Part shown: piece by piece, positions 8,435-17,672 of the stretch | Layout: the number at the start of each line of letters is the position of its first letter | Numbering within the stretch: position 1 is the first letter of the stretch | Assembly (NCBI GenBank): GCA_035515055.1 | Contig: DATJBV010000077.1 | Location: 1 to 64,000, forward strand | DNA from: Pollutimonas sp035515055 | Lineage (GTDB): Bacteria; Pseudomonadota; Gammaproteobacteria; Burkholderiales; Burkholderiaceae_B | Reading direction: 5' to 3' | Length of the DNA: 64,000 nt | Translations under genes and position numbers: made by a program | Notes under the pieces: model-generated | What the model was told of the DNA's origin: nothing | The model's input: only the letters and a program-made list of their open reading frames with translations | Database searches by the model: none

Positions 8435-11400
8435 TTATAAAGCGACCAGGTTCATGTCGGCGCCAAAGACGGCTCTGGCTGTCTCGACCAGGTGATCATG
8501 GTGGCTAAGAAAAATGACTTGCGTGTGCCGAGACAGCCGCGCCAGCGCTTCCAGCCCGGCCTTTGCCCGACTGTCGTCAAAATTGATGAATAAATCATCC
8601 GCAATAAATGGCATGGGAGCCGCATGTTCAAGATGAAGCTCGAGCGCCGCCAGGCGCAGGGCCAGATATAGCTGGTCGCGCGTCCCATCGCTGAGGCCGC
8701 CTATCCCTACTCTCGACCCGTCGGCGCGCATTCCCTCCAGCATCATCGGTTGATGATCGAAATCGACCACCAACCTATCAAACGACCCCAACGTCAGCCT
8801 CGAAAAAATGGTGCCCGCCCGGGCCAGCATGGGGCCTTGCTTGTCTTCCCTGTAGCGGTCGATGGACCATCGCAGCATGCGGGCGGCGGTATGCACCCTG
8901 ATATATCGTTCGGCGGCGTCCGCCATCTGTGCCAAGGCTTCCTGGCGGCGCGCTTCGGCACGTGCCGCCGCATCGTTGCCGCTGATGGCGTCCAATTGGC
9001 GTTGCGCGTCCGCCTGCTCGACGGCAAGGCGGCTTTGTTCCGCCGCCGCGGTCTCGATGGCAGCGTGCACCTCGCTTAATTCGGTCGCCAGTGCTTCAAG
9101 GTCGGCGCTTTGCACCTCGTGCTGGATCTGTTCGCGGTTCCATCCCCCACCGTTTTCGAGCAATTGCTTGATGGTGATTGCGGCCGTCTCGCGCAGGCGC
9201 CGATACTGGTCGGAGCGCTTGATGGCCTGCGCCAGGAGGTCATTGCTTTGCACCCCGGCACGATCCAGCAGCGGACGCAGGCTGGCTTCGGCCGTCTGTA
9301 TCGACTCGTCGGCCAGACGCATCTGCGACTTGGCATGGGAGAGTTCCTGCGACAACGCCCTGGCCTGCTCATGTGCCTGGCGCGACGCGGACAATCGGGT
9401 CGCCAGCATCCTGCTTATTTGCGCGGGGTCGTGGTCCGGGTCGCCGTCGCCGATCAGCGCCGCCGCCTTGAGCGCCATGCGTTTGAACTCGACGAGTTCA
9501 GCGCGCATGACGTCGATATGTTCCACGCGCCTCTGGCGTATGGCGCCGAGCCGTTCTTCCACGGTTTGCATCAGGCCCAGGGCGCCGGCGACAAAGGCAG
9601 TATCGCTATTGGCCGGCAGTCCGGCTTTGCCGAGCGCGTCAGCCCATTCGTGGCGCCATTGCGCCAGCGCGGCGTCAGCCGCCGACTCCGCCTCTTGCAA
9701 CGCGGCCAGGATGGGCTTGCATTGCGCCAACTGATCGTTCAGGGCCAAGCGGTTGGCTCTAGCGGACTCCACAGACAGGATATGGTTGCCGGCCTTGATC
9801 TGGAGCGCGGCAAGATCATCGCCGGCAGCGGCAAGCCCGGATGCTTGCAGGGCCGCCTGAAGGCCGACGCGCGCCTGCTCTTGGCTGGCGAGCAATGCCG
9901 CCTCGTCCTGCTGCGCCGTTTCCAGGCGTTGCGCAGCCTCGAGTACGCGTTCTTTCTGCGTCAGCCACTCGGAAGCATGGTCTACGGGCATTGCGGCGAG
10001 GCCGAGTCTTCTACATACCCCGCTCCATTGCGCATCGAAGGCTTCAAGCGCGGCATCGAGCTGCTGCAACTGCCCCGCGGCACGTGCGCATTGCTGCCGC
10101 ACACGTGCCAGCCGGTGCACCCGATTCTGCAGCTCAGCTGCTTCCTGCGCATTGTCCAGTCGCGCGTCGGCCAACTGGTCGGCATGCTCGACATGATGCT
10201 GGAATGTGTCGGCAACGGCGTCGAGAGCCATCCGGCCGCCGCGGATGTCTTGCCAGGCTTCATCGCGCTGCGCACGCGCCTTTCCGACATCTTCGCCAGT
10301 AACCGGCTTATGCAATTGCCTGTATTGGGCCAGGGCCAGTTCCTCGTCTTGCTGCTCCGCGATCAAGTCGTCATGGCGTTTCCGGGCGGACCTGACTTCC
10401 GACAGCAAGGCCTGGCGTTCGATCGCCCATTGGCCCACCGCCTGCCTGGATGGCGAGGCGAGCATCCGCAGTGCCGTTACGTCGCCCGACCATCCGCGTA
10501 GCGCCTCCATTGCCCGCGCAAGGTCGGCGCGCGCCGCTGTCACCGCCTGACCGGCCTTGCGCGCCGCGGCATATGGTTCGCCCAACGCCGAGGCCAGCGA
10601 TACAGCAGCCTGCAGAGCGGGCGACACATCGACGACATCCAGAACCTCGACCCGGGCGGCAAGCGTATCCATTTCGGTTTGCCTGTCGCGCACCGCTTTC
10701 ACCGAGGCCTGAGCGTTTCGCACAAGGGCGTCATGGTCGCGGATCAATTGCTCTATTCGCCGGCGCAATGGCAGGCCCGGAAGACGCGCCTGCAGTGCGT
10801 CGGTATCGACGCAGCGCCAGCCCAGCTGTCCTCCAGCCTCGCAGGCATCTATCCATAGGGCATTCACTTCGCCCAAATAGCGCTCGATGGACTGCGGGTG
10901 TGAGCTGTACCGATGGCGTAGCATTTCCAGCACTTCAATATCGGCACTTATCGCAAGGACCGCATCATCGATTTGCAAGGCGGCAAGCGACGCTTCCAGT
11001 CGCGCGATATCGCTGGTGTGCGTCGCCCGCCTTTGATCGGCCCTGGCCAATTCGAGTTCGGCGGTGTTCAGTATATTTTCGGCGTCATCGGAAAACTCGA
11101 TGACGGCCCCCATCTCGGCAAGCCGATGCTCTGTGTCGAGCAATACATTCAACCCGGGTGCAAGACGCCGCACTCTCTCAAGCCGTTCACGGCGTGCGAG
11201 CAGTTCGCGATACTTGGCGGCCTGTTGCTCGCCGTCCTCCCGTAGTTGTGCGACACGATGATTCGCGTCGGCCCAGTCCCGCGGGCGGACGGTCGCGTCT
11301 TTCAGCGCGGCGGTCGCCTCGTCCAGCTGCGCCAGGGCGGCATACCAGAGGCGGTCTTTGGACTTGCGAGGCGCCCACAAGGCGGCGGCTTCGGCCTGCA

Positions 11401-11890
11401 ACGCCTCGTACACCGTACCAAGGCTTGCCACACCCGCGGCTGCCTGAAACAACACTTGGCCGACATCGTCCTGCGCCTTGAGCATGTCGTTACTGCCCTT
11501 GATCAGGCGCGGATGATCCAACCCGAACATCTTATTGAAAAAATCTCCGGTGACCTTGCCCAGGTAGGGTGCCAATGTTGTGTCGGGCAGCGGCGTGTCG
11601 CCGTCATCGCGAATGGTATTTTTATTGCCTTTCACCCGATGGAATTCGAGCGTACCGCCCGCATGCTCGATAAGAGCCCCAAGACGCAGTTCGCTTTTTG
11701 GATGCAGGAAGTCGAGCGGGCTATGGACATGAAATCCGTAGAAAAGGTCGTACACCGCCTGCCGCATTGTGGATTTACCCGCCTCGTTCCGGCCGACCAC
11801 CATGTGGAAATCGCAAGGAGACCGAGGCAGATCCACCGAGCGGTCTGTGAATTTACCGTAACGTATCAGGTCGAGTCGTGCAAGTCGCAT
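8435..11890 (-). CDS. SMC/Rad50-like ATPase, YhaN type
   Basis: An 1151-residue ATPase of the Rad50/SbcC architecture. Walker A GRNEAGKST is at residues 33-41, and the C-terminal ATPase half carries LSDGTRDQ near 1066, Walker B around PFIADDLFINFDD near 1094 and SHHDH near 1129. The roughly 900 residues between are rich in Ala, Glu, Gln, Arg and Leu, as in a long coiled coil. Together with the phosphoesterase gene 4 bases upstream it forms a YhaO/YhaN-type pair, thought to act on DNA ends like SbcCD, but distinct from true SbcC. Its biological role is not established by the sequence. Confidence 0.9.
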   Translation of the reverse strand: MRLARLDLIRYGKFTDRSVDLPRSPCDFHMVVGRNEAGKSTMRQAVYDLFYGFHVHSPLDFLHPKSELRLGALIEHAGGTLEFHRVKGNKNTIRDDGDTPLPDTTLAPYLGKVTGDFFNKMFGLDHPRLIKGSNDMLKAQDDVGQVLFQAAAGVASLGTVYEALQAEAAALWAPRKSKDRLWYAALAQLDEATAALKDATVRPRDWADANHRVAQLREDGEQQAAKYRELLARRERLERVRRLAPGLNVLLDTEHRLAEMGAVIEFSDDAENILNTAELELARADQRRATHTSDIARLEASLAALQIDDAVLAISADIEVLEMLRHRYSSHPQSIERYLGEVNALWIDACEAGGQLGWRCVDTDALQARLPGLPLRRRIEQLIRDHDALVRNAQASVKAVRDRQTEMDTLAARVEVLDVVDVSPALQAAVSLASALGEPYAAARKAGQAVTAARADLARAMEALRGWSGDVTALRMLASPSRQAVGQWAIERQALLSEVRSARKRHDDLIAEQQDEELALAQYRQLHKPVTGEDVGKARAQRDEAWQDIRGGRMALDAVADTFQHHVEHADQLADARLDNAQEAAELQNRVHRLARVRQQCARAAGQLQQLDAALEAFDAQWSGVCRRLGLAAMPVDHASEWLTQKERVLEAAQRLETAQQDEAALLASQEQARVGLQAALQASGLAAAGDDLAALQIKAGNHILSVESARANRLALNDQLAQCKPILAALQEAESAADAALAQWRHEWADALGKAGLPANSDTAFVAGALGLMQTVEERLGAIRQRRVEHIDVMRAELVEFKRMALKAAALIGDGDPDHDPAQISRMLATRLSASRQAHEQARALSQELSHAKSQMRLADESIQTAEASLRPLLDRAGVQSNDLLAQAIKRSDQYRRLRETAAITIKQLLENGGGWNREQIQHEVQSADLEALATELSEVHAAIETAAAEQSRLAVEQADAQRQLDAISGNDAAARAEARRQEALAQMADAAERYIRVHTAARMLRWSIDRYREDKQGPMLARAGTIFSRLTLGSFDRLVVDFDHQPMMLEGMRADGSRVGIGGLSDGTRDQLYLALRLAALELHLEHAAPMPFIADDLFINFDDSRAKAGLEALARLSRHTQVIFLSHHDHLVETARAVFGADMNLVAL

Positions 11891-11894
11891 GATG

Positions 11895-13154
11895 TCATTC
11901 CGCCTTCGACAAGTAGGCGATCAAGGACGGCTCAATATCCCGCAGCAGCCGGCCAAGCGTCCCATCCTTGATGTCGTCGAAATACGGCACGATAGGCCGC
12001 AGTTCCAAAGGCGCCTTATTGATCAGCAACGCCAGGTCGCTCCGCAGCGACTGCACAAAGTCTTCATCTGTATGGACATTGGCCAGCAACGTATGCAAAT
12101 CAGCCAAGGCGTCGGCCCGGGCGCTCAAGGCATCGTCGTCGTCGACCGGCTGTGTTGCCAGCCGCAGCTTTTCCAGCCATAGGCGCTCATTGCCCAGCAC
12201 GGCAATGGCTGCCAACACCTCGAGGCGCAACTGCGCCTCGAGCCCGAAGAGGTCGCCATGCGCGGGGGTTTTGCCCGTGACGGTCACGCGCACCGCCAAG
12301 GGCAACGATACGTACGCTTGCGTGACCAGGCTTTCCAACGCGTCGGCAATCGTCCGCACCACGTCATTGAATGATTGCCGATCAGCAACATCGACATTCA
12401 GCGGATGCCACCGCAATACGTCGACGTATACGCGCTCGACCTGCACGCGGTTGCCATCGTCGATATTCACCAGCACCGCACCACGCGGGCCCGGCTCACG
12501 GATGTGGCGACCCTGCAGATTGCCCGGAAAAACGACGACGGCTGCTTCCTCCCACATTGCATACTCGTGCACGTGACCCAATGCCCAATACTGATAGCCC
12601 TTGGCGTGCAGTTGCGCCAAGCTGCATGGCGCATAGTTCGCATGCGCGGCATTCCCCTCCAGTGCGGTGTGCAATACACCAATGTTGACCAGGCCAGGCA
12701 CGGGATCGGGATAGCCTGGCACGAGATTGTCGACAGTGGCCGCGTCCCTGAAGCTGCGCCCATGCAGGACGACGCCCAGATGGTCCAGCGTGAAGCTGGA
12801 CGGCTTGCGGCTGTCGAACACAAAGACGTTGTCGGGCAATAACAGCCGTCTTGTCATTTCGTTTTCGGCGTCATGGTTGCCGTATAGCAGGTAGACGGGT
12901 ATCTTCGCATTCCGCAAGCGCCCCATTTCCTTCGAGAAATAAAGCCCGGTGTTGTGGTCCTTCCAGTTACCGTCGTACAAGTCGCCTGCAATGATCATGA
13001 AGTCGATATTTTCATCTATTGCCAGATTCACCAGATTGGTGAATGCGTCCCGCGTTGCCGTGCGCAGCATATCGACCGGTGCGTCCGCGTAGGCGCTTAG
13101 GCCGGTCAGCGGGCTATCTAAATGGATATCGGCTGTATGGATAAATCGCACCAA
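11895..13154 (-). CDS. Metallophosphoesterase, YhaO-type DNA repair exonuclease
   Basis: A 419-residue protein with the calcineurin-like phosphoesterase motifs in order: D9 and H11 in TADIHLDS, D58 in AGDLYDG, GNHD at 92-95 and GHVHE near residue 188. These bind the two catalytic metals, as in SbcD/Mre11 nucleases. The C-terminal 190 residues would be the capping and ATPase-contact part. It is the upstream gene of a two-gene unit with the Rad50-like ATPase, and the two products presumably form one complex. It starts about 120 bases from a divergent ABC operon. Confidence 0.92.
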   Translation of the reverse strand: MVRFIHTADIHLDSPLTGLSAYADAPVDMLRTATRDAFTNLVNLAIDENIDFMIIAGDLYDGNWKDHNTGLYFSKEMGRLRNAKIPVYLLYGNHDAENEMTRRLLLPDNVFVFDSRKPSSFTLDHLGVVLHGRSFRDAATVDNLVPGYPDPVPGLVNIGVLHTALEGNAAHANYAPCSLAQLHAKGYQYWALGHVHEYAMWEEAAVVVFPGNLQGRHIREPGPRGAVLVNIDDGNRVQVERVYVDVLRWHPLNVDVADRQSFNDVVRTIADALESLVTQAYVSLPLAVRVTVTGKTPAHGDLFGLEAQLRLEVLAAIAVLGNERLWLEKLRLATQPVDDDDALSARADALADLHTLLANVHTDEDFVQSLRSDLALLINKAPLELRPIVPYFDDIKDGTLGRLLRDIEPSLIAYLSKAE

Positions 13155-13276
13155 AATTTCCTTTTATCATCTGTTACCGAATAGTAGCGCCTGGCTTTCA
13201 TGTATTAAGATGTTCCCGCAGCCAGCAACGTTAGCACGGCAATCTGCCACAAGAGTCCCCCGCAGCGAGGTTGTCA

Positions 13277-14404
13277 ATGGACGATGTCAACGACGGCGAA
13301 TTTCTCCGCTTCGCCAACGTGAAGAAAACATACGATCAAAAGGCACTAGTCGTCAAAGACTTCAGCCTCGACGTGCGGCGCGGCGAATTCGTCACCCTGC
13401 TGGGTCCTTCGGGTTCAGGCAAGACCACTGTCCTCATGATGCTCGCCGGTTTCGAAAACGTGACCAGCGGATCAATAACCGTCGACGGCCAGGCCATAAC
13501 GCGCGCGGCTCCGTACAAGCGCAATATCGGGATGGTATTCCAGAACTACGCGTTATTCCCGCACATGACGGTAGCCGAAAACCTGGCCTATCCGCTGCGC
13601 ATACGAAAGCTCGCCCGGGCCCACATTGCTGAACGTGTCGGGCACTACCTGGACTTGATCGAACTCAGCGATTTCGGGAACCGGCATCCCGGCCAATTAT
13701 CGGGCGGACAACGGCAACGCGTCGCCTTGGCCCGGGCGCTCATCTTCGAACCTACACTGGTCCTGATGGACGAACCGCTGGGAGCGCTCGACAAGAAACT
13801 GCGCGAACAAATGCAATTCGAAATCACCCGGCTGCACAAGCGCCTGGGCTTTACCGTCATCTACGTCACCCACGACCAGACTGAAGCATTGACCATGTCC
13901 GACCGGATAGCGGTATTCAATCATGGCGTGGTGCAACAGTACGCCACGCCGGACCAACTATACGAACGGCCGGCAAATGCCTTTGTGGCCAGCTTTATCG
14001 GCGAGAACAATCTTATCCCCGGTGTTGTCCGCCGCTTGGAAAACAGGCACACCTCGATCGAGTTGTCCGACGGAACGATGGTCGTTGCCCAGCACGGCGA
14101 CTGCTACGCCTCTCCGGCGGGCGACTCGTGCATCGTTTCTGTGCGGCCTGAAAAGTTGTCGATTGCCACCGAAGGCTCGACATCGCCCAATCAGCTCGCC
14201 GCCCGCTTCGTTGCACGCCATTATGTAGGCGATTTCATCCGATATTATTTTGAACTGCCCAATGGCTGTCCAGTCGTCGTCAAGACACTGAACGATACCC
14301 GGGCTCCCGCGTTCACTGACGGGCAATTGGCAGCGCTGAACTGGATGGCCAGCGACTGCTTTGCATTCAAGGCATTACCCAACCCGATCCCAGGAGATAA
14401 GTAA
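13277..14404 (+). CDS. ABC transporter ATP-binding protein, spermidine/putrescine (PotA) type
   Basis: A 375-residue ATPase with Walker A GPSGSGKTT, signature LSGGQRQRVALARAL and Walker B LMDEPLGALD, plus a C-terminal TOBE-type regulatory region (residues about 245-370) as in PotA/FbpC proteins. I chose ATG 13277 because GAGG lies 6 bases upstream; TTG 13271 is too close to that site. It is the first of four genes with a binding protein and two permeases. The last base of its stop codon is the first base of the next start (TAATG). Polyamine-type substrate is an inference from family. Confidence 0.93.
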   Translation: MDDVNDGEFLRFANVKKTYDQKALVVKDFSLDVRRGEFVTLLGPSGSGKTTVLMMLAGFENVTSGSITVDGQAITRAAPYKRNIGMVFQNYALFPHMTVAENLAYPLRIRKLARAHIAERVGHYLDLIELSDFGNRHPGQLSGGQRQRVALARALIFEPTLVLMDEPLGALDKKLREQMQFEITRLHKRLGFTVIYVTHDQTEALTMSDRIAVFNHGVVQQYATPDQLYERPANAFVASFIGENNLIPGVVRRLENRHTSIELSDGTMVVAQHGDCYASPAGDSCIVSVRPEKLSIATEGSTSPNQLAARFVARHYVGDFIRYYFELPNGCPVVVKTLNDTRAPAFTDGQLAALNWMASDCFAFKALPNPIPGDK

Positions 14405-15468
14405 TGAATAAACTCAGGAAGCTTGCAGGTCCGGCATTGCTCGTCAGCATGGCCTTGGCCGGCAGTGCCATGGCCCAGCAGACGCTTACCGCCGTTTCGT
14501 TCGGCGGAGCCTATGGCGCGGCGCAGAAGGTTCATCAAATCGATCCTTACATGGAGAAGACCGGCAACAAGGTATTGTTCGAAAACTATACCGGGGGCAT
14601 CGCCGAGATCAAGGCCCAGGTTCAGGCCGGAAAGGTGCAATGGGACGTCGTCGACATCGAGACCATCGACCTGGAACGCGCCTGCTCCGAGGGGCTGCTG
14701 GAGGTCATCCCCCGAGACATTCTCTTGCCGGGCGACGACGGTGTTCCCGCCGAAAAAGACTTCATACCGGCGGCCCTGGACAATGAATGCGGCGTCGGCG
14801 AAATCGTGTGGAGCACCGTTTATGCGTACAACAATAAAACCATGGGCGACAAGGCCCCCACCACCATCCAGGACTTCTTCGACCTGAAAAAGTTTCCCGG
14901 CAAACGCGCGGTACGCAAGCGGGCGCAGGTCAATCTTGAATGGGCATTGCTGGCGGACGGCGTGAAGCCCGCGGACGTCTACAAGGTATTGGCGACCCCC
15001 GAGGGCCAGGCCCGGGCCTTCGCGAAGCTCGACACCATCAAGCAGGACATCGTCTGGTTCGACAGTTGGTCCCAGGCGCCGCAAGTGCTCAATGATGGCG
15101 GCGCGGTCATGGTGCAATCGGCCAATGGCCGGTTCTTCGACGCGATAAAGCGTGAAGGCAAGCCCTTTACCATCGTGTGGGACGGCAACATCTACGACCT
15201 GGACGCATGGGGCATCGTCAAGGGCACGCCCAACCTGAAGCAAGCCATGGAGTTTGTTGCGTTCACGACCAGCACCAAGGCACTGGCCGGCTTTCAAGAC
15301 GTAGCCTATGGGCCGCCGCGCAATTCTTCCATGGCGCTCGTCGCAAAGGACGTCGTCGATCAATTGCCAACCTCCCACGTAGACAAAGGTATAAAGGCCG
15401 ACGGTATTTTTTGGGCTGACTATGGCGAAAACCTTGGCGAACGCTTCAATGAGTGGCTCCTGAAGTAA
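14404..15468 (+). CDS. ABC transporter substrate-binding protein, PotD/PotF-like
   Basis: A 354-residue periplasmic protein. A signal peptide ends near residue 25 (LAGSAMA-QQ). The mature protein begins with LTAVSFGGAYGAAQK and contains WSTVYAYNN and FFDLKKFPGKRAV, all usual in the PotD-like branch that binds spermidine, putrescine or related cations. It is the second gene of the ATPase-binding protein-permease-permease operon, 12 bases before the first permease. The exact ligand is not known. Confidence 0.93.
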   Translation: MNKLRKLAGPALLVSMALAGSAMAQQTLTAVSFGGAYGAAQKVHQIDPYMEKTGNKVLFENYTGGIAEIKAQVQAGKVQWDVVDIETIDLERACSEGLLEVIPRDILLPGDDGVPAEKDFIPAALDNECGVGEIVWSTVYAYNNKTMGDKAPTTIQDFFDLKKFPGKRAVRKRAQVNLEWALLADGVKPADVYKVLATPEGQARAFAKLDTIKQDIVWFDSWSQAPQVLNDGGAVMVQSANGRFFDAIKREGKPFTIVWDGNIYDLDAWGIVKGTPNLKQAMEFVAFTTSTKALAGFQDVAYGPPRNSSMALVAKDVVDQLPTSHVDKGIKADGIFWADYGENLGERFNEWLLK

Positions 15469-15480
15469 GCCAGGCACAGG

Positions 15481-16719
15481 ATGACAGCCGCCGGCTTGAC
15501 GACTGACGAAAAGCGCCATGAAAGGCGCCATTTACGCTCACGCCGGCGTGCCAGCCTGTTGCTGGTCGTGCCGTTACTGGTCTTTATCGTTTTCGCCTTC
15601 GTGGCGCCTATCGCAACGATGCTGTATCGCAGCGTGTACAACCCCACCATCGTCGAGCTCATACCGCAAACATTGGCGCGGTTATCGAAGTGGAATGGAA
15701 CCAAGGTCCCACCCGACGCGACACTGTCCGAAATGGCCATGGAGCTTAACCAACTTGCCCGCGATCGCAAGGTGGGCGTATTGGCGGCGGCCATCAATCG
15801 GGCGTATCCGGGTGCATCCAGCATGGTCAATGCCACGGGGCGCAAGCTGCGCAACGTGGACGATACTGAACTGGCGCAACACGGCCCGACGCTCTTGGGC
15901 CAAGCCGATGCGCGGTGGCTGCGGCCAGAACTTTGGCATGCCATCCGCGCTATCGGACATGTCTATACCGACGCCTACTACCTGACCGCGCTCGATCTCG
16001 ACCGCAGTCCGGACGGCAGCATCACATGGCGGGAGTCGGCCCGCATTTATCTGCAGCTTTACGGCAAGACATTGGGCATGGCCCTTACCATCACACTGCT
16101 ATGCATCGTGCTCGGATATCCGCTGGCGTGGTATCTGGCGCATGCGCCGCGCAGAGTGGCAAACGCCCTGATGGTGCTTGTGTTGCTGCCTTTCTGGACA
16201 TCGTTGCTGGTACGCACGACCGCCTGGATCGCCCTTCTGCAAACCAATGGCGTGATCAATTCCGTCCTGCGGGCCGCGGGCATCATCGATCAGCCGCTGG
16301 AGATGCTTTACACCCGCTACGCGACCATCATCGCCATGACGCATATCCTGTTGCCCTTCATGGTGCTCCCGCTATATAGCGTCATGCGCGGTATCGATCC
16401 CAGCTACATGCGAGCGGCGTTGTCGATGGGCAGCCGTCCATTCGCCGCTTTCCTGCGCATATTTCTTCCCCTGAGCCTGCCTGGACTAAGCGCTGGCACA
16501 CTGCTGGTGTTCATCATTTCCGTGGGCTATTACATTACGCCCGCCCTGGTCGGCGGAACCGACGGCCAGATGATTTCCAACATCATTGCCTTTCATATGC
16601 AGCAATCGAGCAATTGGGGACTGGCCGCCGCCCTGGGCACACTGCTGCTGGTGCTTATCCTTACGCTGTACTGGGTGTACGACCGCCTGGTGGGCGCAAG
16701 CAATATCAAACTGGGATAA
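15481..16719 (+). CDS. ABC transporter permease, PotB type with a large periplasmic insertion
   Basis: A 412-residue inner-membrane permease. The first helix is near residues 24-46, and the remaining helices begin near residue 197 (LGMALTITLLCIVLGYPLAW). The loop between them is about 145 residues, far longer than in classical PotB proteins of about 280 residues. The coupling loop AALSMGSRPFAAFLRIFLPLSLPG is normal. It partners the PotC-type permease 3 bases downstream. Confidence 0.92.
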   Translation: MTAAGLTTDEKRHERRHLRSRRRASLLLVVPLLVFIVFAFVAPIATMLYRSVYNPTIVELIPQTLARLSKWNGTKVPPDATLSEMAMELNQLARDRKVGVLAAAINRAYPGASSMVNATGRKLRNVDDTELAQHGPTLLGQADARWLRPELWHAIRAIGHVYTDAYYLTALDLDRSPDGSITWRESARIYLQLYGKTLGMALTITLLCIVLGYPLAWYLAHAPRRVANALMVLVLLPFWTSLLVRTTAWIALLQTNGVINSVLRAAGIIDQPLEMLYTRYATIIAMTHILLPFMVLPLYSVMRGIDPSYMRAALSMGSRPFAAFLRIFLPLSLPGLSAGTLLVFIISVGYYITPALVGGTDGQMISNIIAFHMQQSSNWGLAAALGTLLLVLILTLYWVYDRLVGASNIKLG

Positions 16720-16722
16720 GCC

Positions 16723-17574
16723 ATGTTCACGCAACCCGCCTACTACACTTGGCGCCACAAAGCGGCTGCCTATCTTCTCAAGGTGGTCGCTTGGGGGGTT
16801 CTGTTCTTCCTCATTCTCCCCATCCTGGTCATTATTCCGCTGTCGTTCAATGCAGAGCCATTCTTCAGCTTTACCGAGGGGATGGTGCGTTTTCAGGCGG
16901 ATGCGTATTCCCTGAAATGGTATGCCTCGATATTCAACAGCGACAACTGGCTGCTTGCCATACGCAACAGCTTTTTCATTGGAATCTTCGCCACGCTCAT
17001 TGCCACGGTGCTCGGTACGATAGCCGCTGTGGGCCTGGCCAGCGACACCATGCCATTTCGACGCAGCATCACCGCTCTGCTGCTATCCCCGATGATCGTG
17101 CCGCTCATCATCGTGGCGGCGGGTATGTTTTTTTTCTATACGCGCTTCAACCTGGTGGGGAGCTTCGCCGGCCTGATCATTGCGCATGCCACCCTGGGAG
17201 TACCGTTCGTCATCATTACCGTGACGGCAACGCTTGCCGGCTTTGATCAGTCCTTGTACCGGGCCGGCCTAAGCCTGGGTGCTTCACCCATTCGGACGTT
17301 TCGCGACGTGGTCATGCCGTTGATACGTCCAGGAGTCATTTCGGGCGCTTTATTCGCGTTCGTAACGTCGTTCGATGAGGTCGTGCTGGTGCTGTTTCTG
17401 GCGGGCCCCGAGCAACGCACCATACCCCGCCAAATGTTCGCGGGCCTGCGCGAACAGATCAACCCCACTATTTTGGCGGTTGCCACGCTGCTGATCACTG
17501 TATCCATTTTGTTGCTTGCCAGCCTAGAGCTATTGCGCCGCCGTTCCGAGCGAATCCGGGGTATCCGCCCGTAA
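16723..17574 (+). CDS. ABC transporter permease, PotC type
   Basis: A 283-residue permease with about six helices and the expected coupling loop AGLSLGASPIRTFRDVVMPLIRPG. It ends the PotA-PotD-PotB-PotC-like operon and would form the heterodimeric channel with the preceding longer permease. Length and motif spacing are normal for the family. About 20 bases follow before the TRAP operon promoter. Confidence 0.93.
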   Translation: MFTQPAYYTWRHKAAAYLLKVVAWGVLFFLILPILVIIPLSFNAEPFFSFTEGMVRFQADAYSLKWYASIFNSDNWLLAIRNSFFIGIFATLIATVLGTIAAVGLASDTMPFRRSITALLLSPMIVPLIIVAAGMFFFYTRFNLVGSFAGLIIAHATLGVPFVIITVTATLAGFDQSLYRAGLSLGASPIRTFRDVVMPLIRPGVISGALFAFVTSFDEVVLVLFLAGPEQRTIPRQMFAGLREQINPTILAVATLLITVSILLLASLELLRRRSERIRGIRP

Positions 17575-17593
17575 AAACCCCAATTCCAAAACT

Positions 17594-17622
17594 TTGACAC
17601 AGCAAATTTACATCGGTAGAGT
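17594..17622 (+). promoter_or_regulatory. Sigma-70 promoter of the TRAP operon
   Basis: TTGACA at 17594-17599 (perfect -35) and TAGAGT at 17617-17622 (4 of 6 for -10) are separated by 17 bases. It lies 51 bases before the dctP start and downstream of the PotC-type stop codon, so the TRAP operon should be transcribed separately from the ABC operon. Confidence 0.6.
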
Positions 17623-17672
17623 GAACGCATAGTCGGCCAGCCCGCGCGACGATAACAATACGGAGACAAGCC

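Noticed and set aside
9110..10501. A 463-codon open frame on the plus strand
   Set aside because: It is antisense to the Rad50-like coiled-coil gene, with composition expected of a shadow frame and no domain or RBS.
14245..15531. A 428-codon open frame on the minus strand
   Set aside because: It lies antisense to the PotD-like binding protein gene, which has clear family features, signal peptide and operon context. The antisense protein is not recognisable. It is a side effect of high G+C codon use.
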